From Musa acuminata AAA Group (lineage: Eukaryota; Streptophyta; Magnoliopsida; Zingiberales; Musaceae): a stretch of DNA of 64,000 bases. Positions 21,352 through 32,026 of this stretch are shown here, in pieces. Position 1 is the stretch's first letter. Every line of letters begins with the position of its first letter. The position numbers and the translations under genes were made by a program. A model generated the notes under the pieces. The model did no database searches. It saw nothing but the letters and a program-made list of their open reading frames with translations, and was not told the DNA's origin. The DNA is taken from NCBI RefSeq assembly GCF_036884655.1, contig NC_088347.1, positions 11,666,501 through 11,730,500 on the forward strand, written 5' to 3'.

Positions 21352-21743
21352 AGACGCATTGTGCTTGTGACAAATTCTACTTGCAATTTCAAGAGCAGAT
21401 TTTGAACAAAGTTATTCCATATGCAGGGTACTAAATTAGAAATGAGTACGACATATCACCTACAAACCAACAGCCAGACGGAAGTTTTAAATTGGTGCTT
21501 GGAGACAGCCCAAAGCCAGCCACCAAATATGACTACCCAAAGAGAACTCTAGACCCAACCAAGTGCCATTATTGATCGACGGATCGTGACTTGAGGACGA
21601 CGACCCACTAATGAAGTGCTAATACAGTGGACGAACCTACCAATAGAAGATGCCACTTGGGAGAACTATGATGACTTGAAGATCAAATTCCCAGAATTCA
21701 CGAATCATCAGCATCGAGGACAAGGCAGATTTGAAGAGGGGTA
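21352..21743 (+). pseudogene. Integrase stub and chromodomain-like tail, gypsy copy 3
   Basis: After the stop the translation continues with the residual integrase end (TYHLQTNSQTEVLNW region, 21430-21500). A chromodomain-like C-terminus follows at 21616-21730 (MLIQWTNLPIEDATWENYDDLKIKFPEF). The HHCC zinc finger and the first two catalytic Asp positions are absent, as in copies 1 and 2. A purine-rich tract (GAAGAGGGG) before 21744 is the probable PPT. Confidence 0.75.
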
Positions 21744-22128
21744 TATTAGGACTCTAGCTTGGAGAGTCCTAATTGAGAGGGACATTCTGTTAAGACTCTA
21801 GCTAGGAGAGTCCTAATTGAGAGGGGCATTCATGTAGAACGTGTTTTCTTATAGAAGAATTAGGAGTTGTCAGGGAATATGAGTCTTGACTAGGAGTCCT
21901 ATTAGGAGTTGGTTAGAAGTAAGAGTCTTAAGTAGGAGTCGTATTAGGAGTTAGGGTTTAGAAGCCCTATAAATAGCCATGTATTCCTTCTCTTTTTATA
22001 AGCAATAGATGAATCTTTTCTGCAGCCTTTGAGCAGCAACTTGGAGAGAGGAACCCTTATAGAATTCCAAGGAGGCCGATCCCCTAAAGAGATCAACCCC
22101 AAGTTTAGAATCTGCAAGGGTTCTAACA
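21744..22128 (+). repeat. 3' LTR of gypsy copy 3 (385 bp)
   Basis: It has only two hairpin units (21744 and 21788). Exactly the 53-bp first-to-second spacing is missing relative to the 438-bp LTRs, as expected from loss of one repeat unit by slippage or unequal exchange. TATAAATA at 21968-21975. Confidence 0.92.
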
Positions 22129-22267
22129 AAATTCTTTTCATTGTTCCCATTAATAATATTTTTTTTGGTAAGTAAAAGTAAATTGATTATGTGTAAAGTT
22201 TCTATAATTAGCTTTATCTATACAAGTCATAGACAAAGCCAAGTAACTCATAGAGTGCGAATGCGAT

Positions 22268-22299
22268 AGTTATGACTACACATGCTGTAGACTATAACT
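22268..22299 (-). other. 3' UTR hairpin of LINE epsilon
   Basis: The same 32-nt imperfect inverted repeat as in alpha, gamma and delta. Epsilon and delta lack the ~49-bp segment (CTAATTATAGTCAACATAG…) that follows it in alpha and gamma, so two LINE subfamilies are present. Confidence 0.55.
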
Positions 22300-22536
22300 A
22301 CCTATGGGTACATTATTTGGCATCATTCCCAAGATCGTTAGCTAATAGTAAAATTAAATTTGATAAAAATATCTTTTTTTTCTTCGGGTGAAGTGCTCAG
22401 TTTTGAGATCATGCTCCATACAGGATCTTGAGTCTCTAATAATCTCTTTCAAGAGCTGAGCATTATTTATGTGTTAACATTCAAAGATTCTATTACATCT
22501 CTCCTTCCACATCCACCAAAAAGCGCATCTGAAAGC

Positions 22537-25168
22537 TGTAACACCCCTCATTTCCGAATGTTCGTATAAATTTTTGGTGATAATGTAAGCATCTATTTTA
22601 ATTAACAAAAGAAATAGAGTATGAATTAGAGGTAACTTATTTTTAAGATTTGGGAGATCTGTTCAAAAAAAAAGGAAGAGAAAAAGAAAGAATCTGAGGA
22701 CCTATATGTAAACCCTAAGGACCTAATCGTGAATATGATAAAAACAAGGACTAAACTGCAAAATGCACCAAATGACAAATTCCACCGCTTAAGCTTCTCT
22801 GCCTTCGTTGTTAAGGAAGCAGAGGAGGCAGCTCGTGGGTGATCAGGGAAAGAAAGAAGAAGAAGAAGAAGAAGAAAAAGAAGAAGAAGAAGAGAAACAA
22901 AATTGGGGCTTTTGGGGTTCTTGCTTTAATCTTTTCATTGGGGATCAAAATTTTCAAAGGCAAGTGTTCTAACCCCATCCTACATAAGTATTAGACTCTG
23001 TTTTTATGTTGATTCAAAATAAATTGGATGATTTTTATTTAGAAACTGATATGTTCCTCTTTGGACATAGAACTATGGATTCTGAAAGTTTTCGGTAAAC
23101 TGACCCCTAAGCACTGTTTCGGCCCTAAGTTTTAGTACAGAATGAGAATTCAGGCAGGAACTATTTTTGTTTGAAATTAGACTCGTATGTCTTTCTTTTG
23201 ACACCGATTTTGTAGATTTTGGACACCGAATACTTACCCAAAAATTTGTTTCAAAAGAGCCTATAGACGCTGTAAAACAGAGTTCAAGATTTCTGACCTT
23301 TCGAAACTAAAACGCCTATAACTCCCTGTTGAAAATTCTGATTTGTACCAAACTGATTTTATCTGAAACTAGACTTGAAATCCTCTCTTTTGACGTATAG
23401 TTTGAAAATTTTGGAGTTCAATTGCTCACCCTATCGTCTGTTGAATCCGATCCTATAAAGTCCGCAAACCAGTGATTGTGATTTTGACCTTATGTTACCA
23501 AATCAGAGGTAACTCTGTGTTGGGAGCCCTGTTTCATATGAAATCTGTTCCATCCGAATATAGATTGATATATGGTTCGACCATAGCCTTCTTGTGGGTA
23601 TTGGAGCATAATTGTTATTCTGAAATATTTGTTTGATGTGCCACTGGAATTCTGTCCGAAATCGAGCTTTGGTCGATTTCGCGTATTCTGTTCCATTTCC
23701 TTTGGATACCTGAATTCGCCTAATCTTCTTATTGGAATTGAGCTGGTTATGATTGCTTGGAATCCCTGTACACTCTTGCTTTCAATTCTTTCCCTAAAAT
23801 GAATATTTTGTGAGAGATTTGTTCCTTGCATCACATTGTTTTTGAAAAGGCACATGTACGTTTGTTGTTCCGCGTGTGCTTCCATTATATGCTGCAATTT
23901 GTTGAAACTGTCCTTTTGTACTCTGGTGTGTGGGATTGTCTGGACCTTTGCCAGAAATGGTAAAGGGTATGCGCTGATTTGCCCGCTTTGTGGGGTCCCG
24001 CTTTGTGGGATATTCTGATATGCGCTATTTGCCCGCTTTGTGGGGTCCCGCTTTGTGGGATATTGCTTAGAGCCTGCGATGCTCTGCCGGCCCCTTTGAC
24101 TTCACCTAGACGTGGGTGGATGGAGCTCCCAGACGTGGGAGACTTTTGTCAGGTGGTCATTCAGAAATGGATGAATCACATTCTGACTGAGATCCCACTA
24201 CACCCTCTATATGTTTGATATGATATCCAGAGTTTTTGTGAGTTATTTCTGTTCGTACTCTGGATAGTTATGATATGATTGCAACGTCAAGGACGACGTT
24301 TGAGCTTTGGTATGACATATGAGTTTGATATGCTATGAAATGCTTCATTCACTGTTGATTTTGCTTCGTAATGTTCCATATGTCGTTGATGTGATTTGGA
24401 ACATTTTATATGCCATTGATAAGCTCCGATATGTTTCCTTTGTTTCTGATATGCTCCAATTACTCTATGCCCCATCTGTCAGGAACCAAATTTGTATGAT
24501 TAAAAAGGACAATTATGATTCTGCTCCTAATGATAATATGTATACGAAATCGTATATTCTGCTTTGTGTTTGAAACTGCATCTCTTTGGAAATTGTACTA
24601 TTTTGATATGGATATGTTAGTCACTTGCTGAGCTCTTTATGCTCACCCTATTTGTTGATAAATTTTTCAGGATAGCGTATCGCTTTCTTAAATGTTAAGA
24701 ATGGGCTGAGGCAGTGGAAAATTTAGAAGACGTTGGGCAGAACTTTTGTTAGCATATATGTAGTTGTGTATAAGCTACCTTGCATCTAATGAAATGTGAC
24801 TATGAATCTAAACCGGTGGATTTTGTGTAAGTTAAAGGATCCCTCATGTATAGGGTTTTGGAATGTTAAATTAAATTCGTGTAATGATATGAACTTATGG
24901 TAAATCGATGATTGTGGTGACTGCATAGATTTCCCCACTTGTGGATTTATATTGTGGTTTTTATTTTGATGTGTTGAGTTCAGATTGTATAAATTATCGA
25001 GTGATGTGTGCTATGTTTATGAATTGCACAGGGTTATGAATTGGTAAATTATAGAAGTGAAATTCTTGATCTGAATGTTTTCTTAGTGACCTCAAATGTG
25101 TGTTTGGATCCTGGGTTAGTTGTGATGAAAAAATTTTTTAATATCATGGATATTTTTGGGGCGTGACA
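22537..25168 (+). repeat. 5' LTR of the Tekay element (2632 bp)
   Basis: TGTAACACCCC…GGGGCGTGACA. It contains a (GAA)n-rich microsatellite near 22855-22900 and a 50-bp tandem duplication (TATGCGCT(GA)TTTGCCCGC at 23969 and 24019). A degenerate ~30-bp repeat of the GATATGCTCC / ATATGTCGTTGAT type lies at about 24320-24465. Short ORFs in it (such as 23490-23897) are duplicated in the other LTR and show no known domain. I could not fix a TATA box with confidence. Confidence 0.95.
22855..22900 (+). repeat. (GAA)n microsatellite in Tekay 5' LTR
   Basis: Nearly pure AAG/GAA trinucleotide run with two interruptions. The identical tract with the same interruptions is in the 3' LTR near 29708-29753. 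Such tracts mutate fast, so this independently supports a very recent insertion. Confidence 0.85.
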
Positions 25169-25172
25169 GAGG

Positions 25173-25185
25173 TGGTATCAGAGCC
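25173..25185 (+). other. Primer-binding site of the Tekay element
   Basis: TGGTATCAGAGCC, four bases after the 5' LTR, is a perfect complement to the initiator Met-tRNA 3' end over these 13 bases. Confidence 0.93.
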
Positions 25186-25287
25186 TGATTTGAGAATCAC
25201 TAAGAATATTATCTTTATTTGAGGTTTATTGACTGTCATTAGAGATTGATCGAAGAAAATGTTCTTTTGATGTTTTAGGAAGCGAGG

Positions 25288-28200
25288 ATGTCTGAAATCA
25301 AACATGAGCCAATGACATGGAAGTTATTCCAAGAAAAGTTTAACGATAAATATTTTTCAGAATGTATGAGAGAGCAAAAAGAATTGGAGTTCTTGAATCT
25401 TATCCAGGAAAGTATGACGGTTACAAAGTATGAATCTAAATTTACTGAGCTCTCCAGGTTTGCCACACTTATGACTGACGATGAATCTAGAAAGGCAAGA
25501 AGGTTTGAAAGGGGATTACGGCCGGCAATAAGAAGCCGAATGTCAGCTTTAAAATTTCAAACATATGCTGATACGGTAGAAAGAGCTTTGAAAATTGAAA
25601 GAGACATGGAGGAAATTCAAGAAATCATTGGCAAGAACCAAAGGGACAAATTTACTAGCAAAAGCAGGAGAGTAAATGAATACGAAGATAGTAACAAGAG
25701 GTTTAAGACATCTGGATTTGAGAAAAGGAAACCATGGGGGAGGACTCAGTTATGTGAAAAATGCGGGTTAAATCATGAGACAAGTCGGTGTTTTCGGGTG
25801 ACTGGAGCATGTTTTAATTGTGGAAAGCTAGGTCATCAAATAAAAGATTGCCCACTGAACAGGAAAAGAGAGCCACTGTCTCCTAGACCCTCAGCCCATG
25901 CTAGAGTATACGCTATCACTGAACAAGATTCTAGAGCTTCTAAATCAGTGGTGGAAGGTATTCTTCATGTTTCTAAAAGAAATGCAAAAGTTTTGTTTGA
26001 TCCCGGCTCCAACTTATCGTTTGTTTCAAAATACTTTGCTTGTCACTTGGATATTCCACCTAAACCCCTGGATTATATGTTATATGTAACAACTGCTGTT
26101 GGAGATTCATTGGCAACAAACTTGGTCTACCCATCTTGTTTGATCTCTATTGGAGACCACGAATTCCTTGCTGATTTGATTCTTCTAGAGATCCAGGGCT
26201 TTGATATTATACTCGGCATGGATTGGTTATCTTCTCATCACGCTAGTATTGATTGTTACAAAAAAATAATTACCTTCTGCATACCAGATCAGCCTATATT
26301 TTTCTTTGAGGGCATTAAGCATGATTTGCCTCCTTGCTTAATATCCGCACTTCAAGCTTATCATCTTATGCAGAAAGGTTGTTTTTGTTATATGGTGTGT
26401 GTAAAGGAGCATTCAAATCAGGAAACCCACCTAGATGAAATTTCAGTGGTCAAAGAATTCCCTGATGTATTTCCAGATGACTTGCCTGGTTTACCTCTAG
26501 ATAGAGAGGGTGAATTTGCTATTGATCTAGCCCCCAGTACAACCCCAATATCTAAGCCTCCCTACAGAATGGCACCACTTGAGCTAGAAGAATTAAAGAA
26601 GCAAATACAAGAATTATTAGATAAGGGTTTCATACGACCCAGTGTATCCCCATGGGGTGCTCCGGTACTTTTAGTGAAGAAGAAGGATGGAACATTGAGG
26701 CTTTGTATTGATTATAGACAGTTGAATCAGGTGACCATCAAAAACAAATATCCTATACCTAGAATTGATGATTTGTTTGATCAACTGCAGGGTGCACAAG
26801 TATTCTCTAAGATTGACCTGAGGTCAGGTTACTATCAGTTAAAGATCAAGGAGGAGGATATTTTAAAAACAGCTTTTAGAACTCGTTATGGTCATTATGA
26901 ATTCTTGGTGATGCCTTTTGGTTTGACTAATGCCCCTACAGCTTTTATGGAACTAATGAATAGGATATTTCAACCGCTCTTGGATATCTGTGTAATTGTA
27001 TTTATTGATGACATATTGGTGTATTCAAAGAATAATCAGGAGCATGAGGAACACTTGAGAGATGTGCTGTCCATACTAAGAGAAAAGAAGTTGTATGCAA
27101 AGTTCAGCAAATGTGAATTTTGGTTGAATGAAGTTGTTTTCTTAGGCCATGTGATTTCAGGGAAGGGCATATCTGTTGATCCAAGGAAAATAGAAGCTGT
27201 AGTTGAATGGGAAGTACCAACAAATGTAACAGAAGTTAGAAGTTTCTTGGGCATGGCAGGTTATTACAGGAGATTTGTGGAGGGATTTTCTCGAATTGCT
27301 CAACCTCTCACCAAACTCACTAAGAAGAATATGAAATTTGTATGGGGCGATGATTGTGAGCAAAGCTTTCAAGAGTTAAAAAGAAGATTAACTAGTGCCC
27401 CTATTCTCACTATTCCAAGTGGTAGTGAGGGATTTGTAGTTTATACTGATGCTTCAAGAAAGGGCCTAGGATGTGTTTTGATGCAGGAAGGGAGAGTAGT
27501 TGCTTATGCTTCTAGGCAACTTAAAGGTTATGAATTGAATTATCCAACTCATGATTTGGAATTAGCAGCAATCATTTTTGCTCTAAAGATTTGGAGACAT
27601 TATTTGTATGGTCGACAGTTTGAAATCTTCACTGATCACAAGAGTTTAAAATATATTTTCACTCAGAAAGAGTTAAACATGAGGCAGCGAAGATGGATAG
27701 AACTTCTGAAGGATTATGATTGTACCATCCGTTATCACCCAGGCAAGGCCAATGTTGTAGCTGATGCACTTAGTAGGAAATCTACAAGTTTTATGGCTAG
27801 TCTGGTCGTGAAGCAATGGAAGCTAATAGAAGAAAATTTTGATTTGAAAGCTTTGAGGAAAGAGCAAGACTCGATGATTTTGATGGCCTCCATTCAAGTG
27901 CAGTCTGATCTTATGCAACAAATTAAGGAGGGACAATTACGAGATCCACACTTAATCTACTTGAGGAGTGAAGTAGAAAAGGAATTGAAGCCACAATTTC
28001 AAGTTTCAAAGGATGGCCTATTGAGATTTGGGGAGAGAGTATGTGTACCAAATGAACTAGATATCAAGAATCAAATCCTAAATGAAAGTCATACTTCAAA
28101 GTACGCCCTACACCCTGGGAGCACTAAGATGTATAGAGATCTTCAAAGTTATTATTGGTGGGAAGGCATGAAGAAGGAAATTGCAATGTATGTTTCAAAA

Positions 28201-29340
28201 TGTTTAACATGTCAGCAAATCAAAGTAGAACACCAAAGACCTGGAGGGTTGCTGCAACCTTTAGTTATACCTGAATGGAAATGGGAATGTATTACTATGG
28301 ATTTTGTTTCAGGACTACCCAGAACCTCGAGGAAGCATGATGCTATTTGGGTTATCATTGATAGGTTAACAAAATCTGCACATTTCCTACCGATTAATAT
28401 GACTTATCCGCTTTATAGACTTGCAGATTTATATGTCAGTGAAATAGTAAGACTTCATGGTGTTCCAAAGGAGATCATCTCTGATAGAGACTCTAGATTT
28501 CTCTCTAGATTCTGGAGAAGATTGCAGGAGTCGATGGGCACTAAAGTTAAGTTTAGTACTGCATATCATCCTCAGACTGATGGTCAGTCAGAAAGAACAA
28601 TTCAAACACTTGAGGATTTGCTTAGAGCCTATGTTATGGATTGGAAAGGTGAATGGGATAAGGATATTTCACTTGTTGAGTTCACGTATAACAATAGTTA
28701 TCATTCAAGTATTCAGATGGCTCCTTATGAAGCTTTATATGGGCGAAAGTGCATAACACCTATATGTTGGGAAGAAGTTGGGGACAGAAAGTTGTTAGCA
28801 CCGGACCTGGTACAAGAAACTACCGAGAAAATTCAAGTTATAAGGAAAAGGTTAAAAGCTGCTCAAGGTCGTCAAAAGAGTTATGCCGATAATAGGAGAC
28901 GAGATATTGAGTTTGAAATCGGAGATTTTGTATTCTTAAAAGTCTCCCCTTCCAAAGGCATTATAAGGTTTGGGAAGAAAGGAAAGTTAAGCCCAAGATT
29001 TATTGGACCTTTTGAGGTTCTTGAGAGGGTTGGTTCTGTCGCTTACAAGATTGCCTTACCACCAGCATTGAGCCATGTCCATGATATATTTCATGTCTCG
29101 ATGATTAGAAAGTATATGTATGACCCTTCTCACATCATTAAGTATGAGCTGGTGGAGTTCGATAAAGATTTATCCTATGTGGAAGAGCCTATTCAGATTA
29201 TTGATAAGGAAGAAAAAGTCCTAAGGAATCGGGTCATCCCACTGGTTCAAGTAAATTGGAGACATCATTCTGGAGAAGAGACAACTTGGGAGCTAGAAGA
29301 GGAAATGAAAAAGGTGTATCCTCGTCTTTTCATCGAATAG
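25288..29340 (+). CDS. Gag-Pol polyprotein of Tekay chromovirus, Gag N-terminus missing (1350 aa)
   Basis: One uninterrupted ORF. Gag: the distal part of the retrotransposon Gag domain ([15 protein letters not shown] from residue 9), then two knuckles CX2CX5HX3C-like at 156-168 and [14 protein letters not shown] at 175-188. Protease: DPGS at residue 238 (a known plant variant of D-S/T-G) and DIILGMDWL at 306. [24 protein letters not shown], catalytic FIDD at 572-575. RNase H: YTDAS (D721), FTDHKSLKY. Integrase: H935-X6-H942-X29-C972-X2-C975, catalytic D1005, D1066 and E1102 (D-35-E), GPF module, then a chromodomain-like tail ([17 protein letters not shown]). The start is the first ATG; the codons just upstream include a TAG, so no longer N-terminus is encoded. 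The first ~100-150 Gag residues usual for the clade are absent. Enzymatically it looks complete; capsid assembly is doubtful. Confidence 0.95.
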   Translation: MSEIKHEPMTWKLFQEKFNDKYFSECMREQKELEFLNLIQESMTVTKYESKFTELSRFATLMTDDESRKARRFERGLRPAIRSRMSALKFQTYADTVERALKIERDMEEIQEIIGKNQRDKFTSKSRRVNEYEDSNKRFKTSGFEKRKPWGRTQLCEKCGLNHETSRCFRVTGACFNCGKLGHQIKDCPLNRKREPLSPRPSAHARVYAITEQDSRASKSVVEGILHVSKRNAKVLFDPGSNLSFVSKYFACHLDIPPKPLDYMLYVTTAVGDSLATNLVYPSCLISIGDHEFLADLILLEIQGFDIILGMDWLSSHHASIDCYKKIITFCIPDQPIFFFEGIKHDLPPCLISALQAYHLMQKGCFCYMVCVKEHSNQETHLDEISVVKEFPDVFPDDLPGLPLDREGEFAIDLAPSTTPISKPPYRMAPLELEELKKQIQELLDKGFIRPSVSPWGAPVLLVKKKDGTLRLCIDYRQLNQVTIKNKYPIPRIDDLFDQLQGAQVFSKIDLRSGYYQLKIKEEDILKTAFRTRYGHYEFLVMPFGLTNAPTAFMELMNRIFQPLLDICVIVFIDDILVYSKNNQEHEEHLRDVLSILREKKLYAKFSKCEFWLNEVVFLGHVISGKGISVDPRKIEAVVEWEVPTNVTEVRSFLGMAGYYRRFVEGFSRIAQPLTKLTKKNMKFVWGDDCEQSFQELKRRLTSAPILTIPSGSEGFVVYTDASRKGLGCVLMQEGRVVAYASRQLKGYELNYPTHDLELAAIIFALKIWRHYLYGRQFEIFTDHKSLKYIFTQKELNMRQRRWIELLKDYDCTIRYHPGKANVVADALSRKSTSFMASLVVKQWKLIEENFDLKALRKEQDSMILMASIQVQSDLMQQIKEGQLRDPHLIYLRSEVEKELKPQFQVSKDGLLRFGERVCVPNELDIKNQILNESHTSKYALHPGSTKMYRDLQSYYWWEGMKKEIAMYVSKCLTCQQIKVEHQRPGGLLQPLVIPEWKWECITMDFVSGLPRTSRKHDAIWVIIDRLTKSAHFLPINMTYPLYRLADLYVSEIVRLHGVPKEIISDRDSRFLSRFWRRLQESMGTKVKFSTAYHPQTDGQSERTIQTLEDLLRAYVMDWKGEWDKDISLVEFTYNNSYHSSIQMAPYEALYGRKCITPICWEEVGDRKLLAPDLVQETTEKIQVIRKRLKAAQGRQKSYADNRRRDIEFEIGDFVFLKVSPSKGIIRFGKKGKLSPRFIGPFEVLERVGSVAYKIALPPALSHVHDIFHVSMIRKYMYDPSHIIKYELVEFDKDLSYVEEPIQIIDKEEKVLRNRVIPLVQVNWRHHSGEETTWELEEEMKKVYPRLFIE

Positions 29341-29376
29341 AGGTACGATAAATTTAGAGGACTAAATTTTTCTTTT

Positions 29377-29389
29377 AAGGGGGGGAGAG
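29377..29389 (+). other. Polypurine tract of the Tekay element
   Basis: AAGGGGGGGAGAG immediately before the 3' LTR: thirteen purines, the primer for plus-strand DNA synthesis. Confidence 0.93.
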
Positions 29390-32021
29390 TGTAACACCCC
29401 TCATTTCCGAATGTTCGTATAAATTTTTGGTGATAATGTAAGCATCTATTTTAATTAACAAAAGAAATAGAGTATGAATTAGAGGTAACTTATTTTTAAG
29501 ATTTGGGAGATCTGTTCAAAAAAAAAGGAAGAGAAAAAGAAAGAATCTGAGGACCTATATGTAAACCCTAAGGACCTAATCGTGAATATGATAAAAACAA
29601 GGACTAAACTGCAAAATGCACCAAATGACAAATTCCACCGCTTAAGCTTCTCTGCCTTCGTTGTTAAGGAAGCAGAGGAGGCAGCTCGTGGGTGATCAGG
29701 GAAAGAAAGAAGAAGAAGAAGAAGAAGAAAAAGAAGAAGAAGAAGAGAAACAAAATTGGGGCTTTTGGGGTTCTTGCTTTAATCTTTTCATTGGGGATCA
29801 AAATTTTCAAAGGCAAGTGTTCTAACCCCATCCTACATAAGTATTAGACTCTGTTTTTATGTTGATTCAAAATAAATTGGATGATTTTTATTTAGAAACT
29901 GATATGTTCCTCTTTGGACATAGAACTATGGATTCTGAAAGTTTTCGGTAAACTGACCCCTAAGCACTGTTTCGGCCCTAAGTTTTAGTACAGAATGAGA
30001 ATTCAGGCAGGAACTATTTTTGTTTGAAATTAGACTCGTATGTCTTTCTTTTGACACCGATTTTGTAGATTTTGGACACCGAATACTTACCCAAAAATTT
30101 GTTTCAAAAGAGCCTATAGACGCTGTAAAACAGAGTTCAAGATTTCTGACCTTTCGAAACTAAAACGCCTATAACTCCCTGTTGAAAATTCTGATTTGTA
30201 CCAAACTGATTTTATCTGAAACTAGACTTGAAATCCTCTCTTTTGACGTATAGTTTGAAAATTTTGGAGTTCAATTGCTCACCCTATCGTCTGTTGAATC
30301 CGATCCTATAAAGTCCGCAAACCAGTGATTGTGATTTTGACCTTATGTTACCAAATCAGAGGTAACTCTGTGTTGGGAGCCCTGTTTCATATGAAATCTG
30401 TTCCATCCGAATATAGATTGATATATGGTTCGACCATAGCCTTCTTGTGGGTATTGGAGCATAATTGTTATTCTGAAATATTTGTTTGATGTGCCACTGG
30501 AATTCTGTCCGAAATCGAGCTTTGGTCGATTTCGCGTATTCTGTTCCATTTCCTTTGGATACCTGAATTCGCCTAATCTTCTTATTGGAATTGAGCTGGT
30601 TATGATTGCTTGGAATCCCTGTACACTCTTGCTTTCAATTCTTTCCCTAAAATGAATATTTTGTGAGAGATTTGTTCCTTGCATCACATTGTTTTTGAAA
30701 AGGCACATGTACGTTTGTTGTTCCGCGTGTGCTTCCATTATATGCTGCAATTTGTTGAAACTGTCCTTTTGTACTCTGGTGTGTGGGATTGTCTGGACCT
30801 TTGCCAGAAATGGTAAAGGGTATGCGCTGATTTGCCCGCTTTGTGGGGTCCCGCTTTGTGGGATATTCTGATATGCGCTATTTGCCCGCTTTGTGGGGTC
30901 CCGCTTTGTGGGATATTGCTTAGAGCCTGCGATGCTCTGCCGGCCCCTTTGACTTCACCTAGACGTGGGTGGATGGAGCTCCCAGACGTGGGAGACTTTT
31001 GTCAGGTGGTCATTCAGAAATGGATGAATCACATTCTGACTGAGATCCCACTACACCCTCTATATGTTTGATATGATATCCAGAGTTTTTGTGAGTTATT
31101 TCTGTTCGTACTCTGGATAGTTATGATATGATTGCAACGTCAAGGACGACGTTTGAGCTTTGGTATGACATATGAGTTTGATATGCTATGAAATGCTTCA
31201 TTCACTGTTGATTTTGCTTCGTAATGTTCCATATGTCGTTGATGTGATTTGGAACATTTTATATGCCATTGATAAGCTCCGATATGTTTCCTTTGTTTCT
31301 GATATGCTCCAATTACTCTATGCCCCATCTGTCAGGAACCAAATTTGTATGATTAAAAAGGACAATTATGATTCTGCTCCTAATGATAATATGTATACGA
31401 AATCGTATATTCTGCTTTGTGTTTGAAACTGCATCTCTTTGGAAATTGTACTATTTTGATATGGATATGTTAGTCACTTGCTGAGCTCTTTATGCTCACC
31501 CTATTTGTTGATAAATTTTTCAGGATAGCGTATCGCTTTCTTAAATGTTAAGAATGGGCTGAGGCAGTGGAAAATTTAGAAGACGTTGGGCAGAACTTTT
31601 GTTAGCATATATGTAGTTGTGTATAAGCTACCTTGCATCTAATGAAATGTGACTATGAATCTAAACCGGTGGATTTTGTGTAAGTTAAAGGATCCCTCAT
31701 GTATAGGGTTTTGGAATGTTAAATTAAATTCGTGTAATGATATGAACTTATGGTAAATCGATGATTGTGGTGACTGCATAGATTTCCCCACTTGTGGATT
31801 TATATTGTGGTTTTTATTTTGATGTGTTGAGTTCAGATTGTATAAATTATCGAGTGATGTGTGCTATGTTTATGAATTGCACAGGGTTATGAATTGGTAA
31901 ATTATAGAAGTGAAATTCTTGATCTGAATGTTTTCTTAGTGACCTCAAATGTGTGTTTGGATCCTGGGTTAGTTGTGATGAAAAAATTTTTTAATATCAT
32001 GGATATTTTTGGGGCGTGACA
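29390..32021 (+). repeat. 3' LTR of the Tekay element (2632 bp)
   Basis: Same length and, by line-by-line comparison of many stretches, the same sequence as the 5' LTR, including the microsatellite and the 50-bp duplication. It ends at CA 32021, next to the target duplication AAAGC. Confidence 0.95.
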
Positions 32022-32026
32022 AAAGC

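Larger units (their letters stand above)
16806..22128 (+). mobile_element. Deleted Ty3/gypsy element, copy 3, complete with both LTRs
   Basis: A plus-strand element of 5323 bp flanked by a perfect 5-bp target duplication, AAATT (16801-16805 and 22129-22133). The 5' LTR is 438 bp, the 3' LTR 385 bp and the internal region 4500 bp. The outer LTR ends are intact (TGTTAG, CTAACA). The two internal-facing ends are mutated (…CTATCG at 17243, TATTAG at 21744). It sits in the zeta gag region. It carries the same internal pol deletion as copies 1 and 2. Confidence 0.94.
22537..32021 (+). mobile_element. Young full-length Ty3/gypsy chromovirus (Tekay/Del type)
   Basis: A 9485-bp element with two 2632-bp LTRs bounded by TG…CA and a perfect 5-bp target duplication AAAGC (22532-22536, 32022-32026) in LINE epsilon. 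PBS, one long gag-pol ORF and a PPT are in the expected order. Homologous positions of the two LTRs are exactly 6853 bp apart along their length, and every stretch I compared is identical, including all predicted ORF translations. Insertion is therefore recent. The chromodomain-like C-terminus, Met-tRNA PBS and long LTRs fit the Tekay/Del clade. The Gag N-terminus is missing (see CDS). Confidence 0.96.

Noticed and set aside
23490..23897. 135-codon ORF in both Tekay LTRs (also 30343-30750)
   Set aside because: Present in both LTRs simply because the LTRs are identical; no domain, and LTR coding is not expected for this clade.
22537..32021. Possible envelope gene (retrovirus-like) in the Tekay element
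   Set aside because: The ORF ends with the chromodomain-like tail, and only ~50 bp separate it from the 3' LTR.
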